64,000 bases of DNA from JACDAN01 sp963834825 (GTDB lineage: Bacteria > Actinomycetota > Thermoleophilia > Gaiellales > Gaiellaceae): NCBI GenBank assembly GCA_963834825.1, contig CAWICZ010000007.1, positions 62,001-126,000 on the forward strand. Direction: 5' to 3'. This document shows positions 52,343-58,963 of the stretch, piece by piece. The notes beneath the pieces were generated by a model, which did not search any database, was not told the origin of the DNA, and saw only the letters and a program-made list of their open reading frames with translations. Every line of letters starts with the position of its first letter. The stretch's first letter is position 1. A program made the position numbers and the translations under genes.

Positions 52343-52450
52343 CTCTGGCCCGCGATCACGCGGCGCCAGAGCCCACCCTCGCCCTTGCCAAGGCTGCCAA
52401 GCCTTGGCGCGGTCGAGTGCGGCCTCTGGCTTGGTGCTCGCGATCCAGAG
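52343..52450. repeat. Three hairpins in the GNAT/LarA gap, the outer two related
   Basis: Hairpin 1: CTCTGGC-CCGCG-ATCA-CGCGG-C-GCCAGAG (52343-52371). Hairpin 2: GCCAAGGC/GCCTTGGC, 6-nt loop (52387-52408). Hairpin 3: CTCTGG/CCAGAG (52424-52450). Hairpins 1 and 3 share GGCCTCTGGC, CGCGATC and CCAGAGCC. They lie 3' of the GNAT gene and 5' of the LarA-like gene on the minus strand. No T-tract is seen. Confidence 0.5.
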
Positions 52451-52476
52451 CCTCGGCGGCATCACTGGACGGGGCA

Positions 52477-53418
52477 CTACGGAATCGAGCGGTAGAGGCG
52501 CAGGAACGTGCGCCGGAAGCCGCGCTTGGGCCAGAAGCGAGACGAGAGCAGGTTCGTCTCGCGCCAATCCGTGACCATCGTCTCGTAGCCGTGCTCGCGC
52601 GACCAGGCAAAGCCGGCGTTCGTCATCGCGACGCCGGTGCCGAGCCCGCGAACCTCGGGCTTCGTGGCGGCGTAGGCAAGGAACGCGGCGCCGGGAACCC
52701 GCGCCGGGCCGGCATGCATGGACGAGAGCTCTGTCGGGGCGATGACGAGATTGCCGACCACACGGCCGTCGATCTCTGCGACCAGGTTGGCGATCTCGGG
52801 GTTCTCGAGATCCTCGGCGATCTCGGTCCGGAGCTCCTCCTCGCTCTCACGCGGGACGTTGCCGAACACCGGCGAGCCGTCCTGGTGGTCGGGCAGGACT
52901 GGAGCGATGTCGATGATCGCGTCGAGATCGTGCTCGTTCGCGAGCCGCACCCCTTCGGGCCATACGAGCTCGGGAATCTCACGGACCGCGAGCGCATGCT
53001 GGCGCCCGAAGCTCAGCCGGTTCCACGCTTCGAGCAACGGAGCATCGGAGGCAGGCGCGACCACGTAGTGCCGCGTGCGACCTTCGTCGAACCACTGCGC
53101 GGCGGCCACGGCGTACAGATCTCGAATGTCTTCCGGCTCGTCGGCCGCATGTCCGGCCGGCTCGACCCAGACGTTCGGGCCCCAGGTCTCGTCGGACTTT
53201 CGGATCCCAAGCAGGTACGCGACTGGATGCCCGTCGCGCAGGCCGACGACGCCCGACACGTCGTCTGCGTCGAGCAGGGACACGATCTCGGAACGGAAGT
53301 CGTGGTCGGCGGCGAGCAGCGGCTCGGCCTCGCGGTGGCGCCGGTGGCGAGCGGCGAGGAGCTCTGAGGCAGCGTCCAGATGCTCTTCGGCGAAGGGCTG
53401 GATTTCGAGTCCCGGCAT
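52477..53418 (-). CDS. GNAT-family acetyltransferase, tandem-domain type
   Basis: 313 residues with two GNAT-like halves. The first (1-150) is probably degenerate. The second has FLAYAATKPEVRGLGTGVAMTNAGFAWSREHGYETMVTDWRETNLLSSRFWPKRGFR, giving the acetyl-CoA loop (R-G-x-G-x-G/A type) and the C-terminal N-x-x-S-x-x-F-x-x-x-G-F motif. The substrate is unknown. ATG 53418 lies 9 nt after the minus-strand -10 TATCGT, which shares bases with the polA promoter. Confidence 0.78.
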   Translation of the reverse strand: MPGLEIQPFAEEHLDAASELLAARHRRHREAEPLLAADHDFRSEIVSLLDADDVSGVVGLRDGHPVAYLLGIRKSDETWGPNVWVEPAGHAADEPEDIRDLYAVAAAQWFDEGRTRHYVVAPASDAPLLEAWNRLSFGRQHALAVREIPELVWPEGVRLANEHDLDAIIDIAPVLPDHQDGSPVFGNVPRESEEELRTEIAEDLENPEIANLVAEIDGRVVGNLVIAPTELSSMHAGPARVPGAAFLAYAATKPEVRGLGTGVAMTNAGFAWSREHGYETMVTDWRETNLLSSRFWPKRGFRRTFLRLYRSIP

Positions 53419-53427
53419 CGGCGCAGG

Positions 53428-53437
53428 ACGATAGCCT
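53428..53437. promoter_or_regulatory. Back-to-back -10 elements sharing TA (ACGATAGCCT)
   Basis: Minus TATCGT (53433-53428) precedes the GNAT ATG by 9 nt. Plus TAGCCT (53432-53437) precedes polA GTG 53444 by 6 nt. The TA at 53432-53433 is common to both. Confidence 0.55.
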
Positions 53438-53443
53438 CAGACC

Positions 53444-55987
53444 GTGCCGAAAACCCTTACAGGTGAGGAACTGCAGCTCGACGACGGGCCTGCCCGCGAC
53501 TCCGAGCTCTTCCTCGTCGACGGCAACAACCTCGCCTACCGCGCGTACTTCGCGCTCCCGGAGGAGCTGGCGACGAGCGAAGGCATGCCGACGAACGCGC
53601 TGCTCGGGTTCACCAACATGCTCTTCAAGCTGCTGACCGACTACCGCCCCAAGGGCGTCGCCGTCGCCTGGGACACGCGCCCGGTCGAGCGGATGGAGCT
53701 CGACGAGACCTACAAGGCCGAGCGCCGGCCGATGGCCGACCTGCTTCGCGAGCAGTTCCCGCACTTCCGTCCGATCGTCGAGGCCTTCGGCTACCGCAAC
53801 CTCGAGTTCGAGGGCTGGGAGGCGGACGACGTCATCGCCACGCTGGCGACGCGCGCCGATCAGGCGGGGATCAAGACGACCGTCGTCTCCACCGACCGCG
53901 ACGCCTTCCAGCTCGTCACGGACAACGTCGTGCTGATGATGACCCCACGCGGGGTCGCCGACGTCAACGTCTACACACCCGAGCGGGTCGAGGCGCGGCT
54001 CGGGATCACGCCGGACCAGATCCCGGACTTCATCGGGCTCAAGGGCGACACGTCGGACAACATCCCGGGCGTCCCGGGGATCGGCGACAAGACCGCGTCT
54101 CAACTGATCCAGCAGTACGGCTCGCTCGAGGACGTGCTCGAGCACGTCGAAGAGCTGACCCCGGCCCGACGGAAGAACCTCACCGAGCACGCCGAGCAGG
54201 CCCGGACCTCAAAGCAGCTGGCGACGATGCGCCGCGACCTCGAGCTCGACTGCGACCCGTCCGAGCTCGTCCTCTCACCGCCTGACCGGACGCGGATGAA
54301 GGAGATGTTCCGGCAATTCGAGTTCCGCGGCCTCCTCAGCCGGGTCGACACGCTCGATGAGGCTCTGCCGGCCGCCGAGATCGAGGTCGTTGGAGTGCCC
54401 GTGCCCTGGCGGGAAGGCCTGGCGGTGCTCGACGAGCGCGTCGGGATTGCCTCCGAGGACGGTCGGGTCGCGATCGCAACCGCCGACGAGGTGATCGTCG
54501 CCGAGCGTCCCTCCCGGCTGGAGGGTGACCTGGTTGCGCACGACGCGAAGCAGCAGCGACTCGAGGCGGCGGACGACACGCTGATCGCGGCCTATCTGAT
54601 CGATCCCGGTCGCGCGACCTACGAGCTCGACGACCTCGCCGCCGAGTATGGGATCGAGCTCGTTCCGGAGCCTCCGGCAGACGAGGAGACAAGCGCGCTC
54701 GTCCGCCACGCCGGATCGACCTTGCGGCTCGTCGATCCGATGCTCACCCGCCTCAGGGAGCGCGACCTCGAGCCGCTCTACCGCGACGTCGAGCTGCCGC
54801 TGACCGCGGTGCTGGCGGCGATGGAGGAGGCGGGAGTCAAGATCGATACCTACCGGATGGGCGAGATCACCGCCCGGCTGGCCGAGCGGGTCGAGGAGCT
54901 GGCGTCGAAGGCCTACGAGCTCGCGGGCGAGGAGTTCATGCTCGGCTCGACGCAGCAGGTGGGGAGGATCCTGTTCGAGACGCTCGGTCTGACTGCCGGC
55001 CGCAAGGGCAAGACGGGCTATTCCACGGACACCCGGGTGCTGCGCTCCATCCGCCACGAGCACGAGATCGTCGGCGTGATCGAGGAGTGGCGCGAGTACT
55101 CGAAGCTGCTGAACACGTATCTCGGCCCACTTCCGGCGCTGATCGGCGAGGACGGCCGGCTCCACACGACGATCAACCAGGCCGTCGCCTCGACCGGGCG
55201 CCTCTCGACGACCAACCCGAACCTCCAGGCGATCCCGATCCGCACCGAGCTGGGCCGCGAGATCCGGTCGGCGTTCGTCGCCGAGCCGGGTCACAAGCTG
55301 CTTTCGGCCGACTACTCGCAGATCGAGCTGCGGATCCTCGCGCACGTCTCGGGCGAGCCCAAGCTCCGCGAGGCCTTCGCGCGCGGGGAGGACATCCACA
55401 CGGCGACCGCCGCGGAGGTGCTCGGCAAGGATCCGGCAACGCTGACGACGGGCGACCGCTCGACGGCCAAGATGATCAATTTCGGGATCGTCTACGGGAT
55501 CTCGTCCTTCGGGCTCTCGGAGAACCTCGAAATCTCGCGCGAGGAGGCGCAGGCGCTGATCGACGCCTATCTGGCCCGCTTCCCGCACGTGCAGGACTTC
55601 ATCCAGCGCACGATCGAGCAGGCGCGCGAGGACGGCTACTCGACGAGCCTGCTTGGTCGACGCCGGCCGGTCCCAGAGCTTCGAGCCTCGAACCGCGCCA
55701 CGCGGTCGCTCGGGGAGCGCCTGGCGGTGAACTTCGTCATGCAGGGCTCGAACGCGGACATCATCAAGAAGGCGATGGTCTCCATCCACTCACGGCTCCG
55801 CGAGGAGGGGAGAGGCGCACGGCTCGTCCTCCAGGTGCACGACGAGCTGCTGCTCGAGGTGCCGGACAACGAGGTCTCGGCGATCAAGGAGCTCGTCCGC
55901 GAGGAGATGTGCGGCGCCTACGACCTCGATCCACCGCTCGCCGTCGACGTCGGGGTGGGCGAGGAATGGCACGAGGCCAAGAGTTGA
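53444..55987 (+). CDS. polA: DNA polymerase I
   Basis: 847 residues. The 5'-3' exonuclease/flap domain (about 15-300) starts FLVDGNNLAYRAYFALP and includes EGWEADDVIATLA, GLKGDTSDNIPGVPGIG. The middle 3'-5' exonuclease region (about 310-440) is short and lacks the DxE and other catalytic acids, so proofreading is absent. The polymerase domain has motif A SADYSQIELRILAH, motif B RSTAKMINFGIVYG and motif C QVHDELLLEV. GTG 53444 lies 6 nt after the -10 TAGCCT; there is no Shine-Dalgarno. Confidence 0.96.
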   Translation: MPKTLTGEELQLDDGPARDSELFLVDGNNLAYRAYFALPEELATSEGMPTNALLGFTNMLFKLLTDYRPKGVAVAWDTRPVERMELDETYKAERRPMADLLREQFPHFRPIVEAFGYRNLEFEGWEADDVIATLATRADQAGIKTTVVSTDRDAFQLVTDNVVLMMTPRGVADVNVYTPERVEARLGITPDQIPDFIGLKGDTSDNIPGVPGIGDKTASQLIQQYGSLEDVLEHVEELTPARRKNLTEHAEQARTSKQLATMRRDLELDCDPSELVLSPPDRTRMKEMFRQFEFRGLLSRVDTLDEALPAAEIEVVGVPVPWREGLAVLDERVGIASEDGRVAIATADEVIVAERPSRLEGDLVAHDAKQQRLEAADDTLIAAYLIDPGRATYELDDLAAEYGIELVPEPPADEETSALVRHAGSTLRLVDPMLTRLRERDLEPLYRDVELPLTAVLAAMEEAGVKIDTYRMGEITARLAERVEELASKAYELAGEEFMLGSTQQVGRILFETLGLTAGRKGKTGYSTDTRVLRSIRHEHEIVGVIEEWREYSKLLNTYLGPLPALIGEDGRLHTTINQAVASTGRLSTTNPNLQAIPIRTELGREIRSAFVAEPGHKLLSADYSQIELRILAHVSGEPKLREAFARGEDIHTATAAEVLGKDPATLTTGDRSTAKMINFGIVYGISSFGLSENLEISREEAQALIDAYLARFPHVQDFIQRTIEQAREDGYSTSLLGRRRPVPELRASNRATRSLGERLAVNFVMQGSNADIIKKAMVSIHSRLREEGRGARLVLQVHDELLLEVPDNEVSAIKELVREEMCGAYDLDPPLAVDVGVGEEWHEAKS

Positions 55988-56808
55988 ACGTCCAGCTTTC
56001 TGACGGCTACACGCTCCACGTCCAGGAGGTCGGCGCTGACGGTCTGCCGTTGATCGTCCTCCACGGCGGGCCTGGTCTCGACCACACACACCTCCGGCCC
56101 TGGCTCGACCCACTCGGTGACGAGCGGCGCCTGATCTACGTCGACGAGCGCGGCCAGGGGCGGTCCGAAAGCGTCGACCCGGCGACGCTCAGCCTCGAGG
56201 TCTTCGCGCGCGACGTCGACCTGCTCGCCGCGGCGCTCGGCCTCGATCGCTTCGTGCTCCTCGGGCACTCGTTCGGCGCGCTCATCACCACCTGGCACGC
56301 GATCAACCTCGGGACGGCGGAGGCGTACGTGATCTCCGGCGGCGGCGACTCGAGCGAGAAGCTACTCGCCGACGTCGACGCCGCGCTCGAGGCGATGGGC
56401 GAGCCCGGCAAACCGATCGCCGAGTCGTGGGAGTGGGAGAAGACGGTCGAGACGCCGGAAGAGTGCGCCGAGCTGATGCGGATCCAGACGCCCTTTCATT
56501 TCCACGGCCCGCCGCCGCCCGACTTTTGTGCAGAGACCGTCTACGTCCCGGACGTCCTGCGGCACTTCGCGAACACCGGGTACGGGGAGTTCGACTACAC
56601 GCCCGACCTCGGGCGGGTCTCGAAGCCGACGCTCGTCGTCGTCGGTGACGAGGACCGGACGACCACCCCCCGCGCGAGCCGTGTCCTCCACGGCGGCATC
56701 CCGGGGAGCCAGCTGGCCGTGTTGGACGGTGCCGGCCACATGTGCATGATCGAGGCGCAACAGGCCTATCTAGGCGCCGTTGACACGTTTCTCGGCGACC
56801 TGGGGTAG
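55984..56808 (+). CDS. Alpha/beta hydrolase, proline-iminopeptidase-like
   Basis: 274 residues. HGGPGLDHTHLRPWLDPL holds the oxyanion HGGPG motif of proline iminopeptidases, DERGQGRSE follows, the nucleophile is Ser in GHSFGA, the acid lies in VVGDEDRTT and the final His in GAGHMCMIE. Substrate preference (N-terminal proline or an ester) is not certain. TTG 55984 overlaps the polA stop as TTGA, so it is coupled to polA. Confidence 0.83.
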   Translation: MNVQLSDGYTLHVQEVGADGLPLIVLHGGPGLDHTHLRPWLDPLGDERRLIYVDERGQGRSESVDPATLSLEVFARDVDLLAAALGLDRFVLLGHSFGALITTWHAINLGTAEAYVISGGGDSSEKLLADVDAALEAMGEPGKPIAESWEWEKTVETPEECAELMRIQTPFHFHGPPPPDFCAETVYVPDVLRHFANTGYGEFDYTPDLGRVSKPTLVVVGDEDRTTTPRASRVLHGGIPGSQLAVLDGAGHMCMIEAQQAYLGAVDTFLGDLG

Positions 56809-56823
56809 TCGAAAAGGCGCAGA

Positions 56824-56829
56824 TATACT
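56824..56829 (+). promoter_or_regulatory. -10 element of rpsA (TATACT)
   Basis: TATACT, close to the consensus, lies 12 nt before ATG 56842, giving a leader of only about five bases. It lies just after the hydrolase stop. Confidence 0.5.
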
Positions 56830-56841
56830 GCGCCGCTCTTG

Positions 56842-58359
56842 ATGAGCGAGACGGACATGCGACAGCAGGTGGACGACCCCGAGGTGTGGACAACCGGGCC
56901 CGAGGGTGAACTGATCCCCGACTACGAGTCGACCTTCCCGACGATCAACGAGGGCGAGGTCGTGCACGGCACCGTGGTCCGGGTCGACAAGGACGAGGTT
57001 CTCGTCGACATCGGCTACAAGTCGGAGGGGGTCATACCGGTCTCGGAGCTCTCGATCCGCCGCTCGGTCAATCCCGAGGACGAGGTCGGGATCGGCGAGG
57101 AGATCGACGCGCTCGTCCTGACGAAGGAGGACGCCGAGGGCCGTCTGATCCTGTCGAAGAAGCGCGCCCGCTTCGAGCTCGCCTGGAAGACGATCGAGCA
57201 GAAGGCCGAGACCGGAGAGGCGATCGACGGCCGCGTGATCGAGGTCGTCAAGGGCGGCCTGATCCTCGATCTCGGCGTGCGCGGCTTCCTGCCGGCGTCG
57301 CTCGTCGACATCCGCCGAGTTCAGGATCTCGACGAGTTCCTCGGACAGACGCTCCGTTGCAAGGTGATCGAGCTCAACCGTTCACGGAACAACGTCGTCC
57401 TCTCGCGCCGTGCCGTCCTCGAGGACGAGCGCAAGGAGATGCGGCAGGCGATCCTCGATCGGCTCCAGCCGGGCGACGTCGTCGAGGGCCAGATCTCGAA
57501 CATCGTCGACTTCGGGGCCTTCGTCGATCTCGACGGCATGGACGGGCTGATCCACATCTCCGAGATCTCGTGGAGCCACGTGAACCACCCCTCGGAAGTG
57601 CTCGAGATCGGCCAGACCGTCAGCGTCAAGGTGCTCGACATCGACCGCGAGCGCCAGCGCATCTCGCTCGGGCTCAAGCAGACCCAGAGCGACCCCTGGC
57701 AGCAGGTGCTCGACCAGTACAGCGAGGGCGACGTCGTCGAGGGGAAGGTGACTAAGGTCGTCACTTTCGGCGCCTTCGTCGAGATCATGCCCGGGGTCGA
57801 GGGACTCGTCCACATCTCCGAGTTGGCACAGCACCACGTGGAGAACCCGCGCGAGGTCGTCGCCCAGGGCGACCAGGTACAGGCCAAGATCATCGAGGTC
57901 GACCCGGAGCGCCGCCGGCTTTCGCTGTCGCTGAAGCGCGTCGAGGGCGAAGGGCCGACCCCCGCCTCCGAGCTGGGCCTCTCCGACGAAGTCTTCGGCA
58001 GCGACCAGCAGAGCGCCGCCGAGCCCTCGCCCGAGCCAGTTGTCGAGCAGGACGAGTCGGAGCCGTCGCCCGAGCCGGTTGCCGAGCAGGAAGACCCCGA
58101 GCCCGCGCCCGAGCCGGTTGCCGCCGAGCCCGCGCCCGAGCCGGTTGCCGCGCAGGAAGAGCCCGCGCTCGAGCCTGAGGCGCCGCCGGAGCCCGAGCCC
58201 GAGGCGTCTGCGGAGCCTGAGCCCGAGGCGTCTGCGGAGCCTGAGCCCGAGGCGTCTGCGGAGCCTGAGCTCGAGGCGTCTGCGGAGCCTGAGCCCGAGG
58301 CGTCTGCGGAGCCTGAGCCCGAGCCCGCTCCGGAAGAGAGCGACGAGCAGCCCCAATAG
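56842..58359 (+). CDS. rpsA: 30S ribosomal protein S1
   Basis: 505 residues with four S1 RNA-binding domains (about 30-100, 118-185, 202-272 and 289-359), including GAFVDLDGMDGLIHISEISWSHVNHPSEVL and GAFVEIMPGVEGLVHISELAQHHVENP. This is the shorter actinobacterial form. After residue about 370 comes a long Pro/Glu/Ala tail built from EPEPEASA-type repeats. ATG 56842 is used; TTG 56839 adds one residue. S1 helps bring structured mRNAs to the ribosome, so it is interesting beside many leaderless genes. Confidence 0.94.
   Translation: MSETDMRQQVDDPEVWTTGPEGELIPDYESTFPTINEGEVVHGTVVRVDKDEVLVDIGYKSEGVIPVSELSIRRSVNPEDEVGIGEEIDALVLTKEDAEGRLILSKKRARFELAWKTIEQKAETGEAIDGRVIEVVKGGLILDLGVRGFLPASLVDIRRVQDLDEFLGQTLRCKVIELNRSRNNVVLSRRAVLEDERKEMRQAILDRLQPGDVVEGQISNIVDFGAFVDLDGMDGLIHISEISWSHVNHPSEVLEIGQTVSVKVLDIDRERQRISLGLKQTQSDPWQQVLDQYSEGDVVEGKVTKVVTFGAFVEIMPGVEGLVHISELAQHHVENPREVVAQGDQVQAKIIEVDPERRRLSLSLKRVEGEGPTPASELGLSDEVFGSDQQSAAEPSPEPVVEQDESEPSPEPVAEQEDPEPAPEPVAAEPAPEPVAAQEEPALEPEAPPEPEPEASAEPEPEASAEPEPEASAEPELEASAEPEPEASAEPEPEPAPEESDEQPQ
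58189..58308 (+). repeat. 24-bp in-frame tandem repeat in the rpsA tail
   Basis: Five consecutive 24-bp units encoding EPEPEASA. Units 2, 3 and 5 are identical; unit 4 has one change that replaces Pro with Leu (EPELEASA) and unit 1 differs at one silent base. Such tracts are prone to copy-number change and to assembly error. Confidence 0.85.
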
Positions 58360-58366
58360 GCCCCCG

Positions 58367-58963
58367 ATCTCGGTCGCCATCACGGGCGGCATCGGGGCGG
58401 GGAAGAGCGAGGCGCTCAGGGCCTTCGCGGGCCACGGCGCCGCCGTTGTCTCCAGCGACGAGATCGTCCACCACCTGATCCGCTCCGACCCCGAGGTGAA
58501 GGCCGCGATGGTCGAGCGGCTCGGCGAGGGGATTCTCGGCCCGGACGGGCACATCGACCGCAGCCGTGTCGCCGACCGCGTCTTCGGCGACCGCGACGCC
58601 CTCGCCTGGCTCGAAGGTCTCCTTCACCCGAAGGTCTCGGCGGAGTACCTGACCTGGCGCGAAGAGCTGGGCCGGCTCGAGAACCCGCCGGAGGTGTGCG
58701 CGACCGAGGTTCCGCTCCTCTACGAGGTCGGCGGGGAGAGCCGCTTCGACAAGGTGGTCGTGATCACGGCGCCGCAGAAGCTGCGCGAGACCAGGGCGCG
58801 GGTCCCGCTCGCCGGACGCACCGACCGGCTTCTACCGGACGATGAGAAGGTCAAGCGGGCCGATTACTCGTATGTGAATACCGGCACGCTCCAGGACCTC
58901 GACGCCTGGATCGCCGGCATCATGGAAGTGCTGCGAGCTTCCCGCGAGCCTGTTCGGCGGTGA
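58367..58963 (+). CDS. coaE: Dephospho-CoA kinase (start codon unclear)
   Basis: About 198 residues. The P-loop is VAITGGIGAGKSEAL; SSDEIVHHLI, LEGLLHPKV, TEVPLLYEVGG and KRADYSYVNTGTLQDLD follow CoaE order. It phosphorylates dephospho-CoA at the ribose 3' hydroxyl, the last step of CoA synthesis. No ATG, GTG or TTG lies in frame between the rpsA repeat tail and the P-loop; ATC 58367, 7 nt after the rpsA stop, is where homologues would start. CTG 58313 inside rpsA is an alternative. The 3' end overlaps the opposing cyclase gene by 44 bases. Confidence 0.85.
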   Translation: MSVAITGGIGAGKSEALRAFAGHGAAVVSSDEIVHHLIRSDPEVKAAMVERLGEGILGPDGHIDRSRVADRVFGDRDALAWLEGLLHPKVSAEYLTWREELGRLENPPEVCATEVPLLYEVGGESRFDKVVVITAPQKLRETRARVPLAGRTDRLLPDDEKVKRADYSYVNTGTLQDLDAWIAGIMEVLRASREPVRR

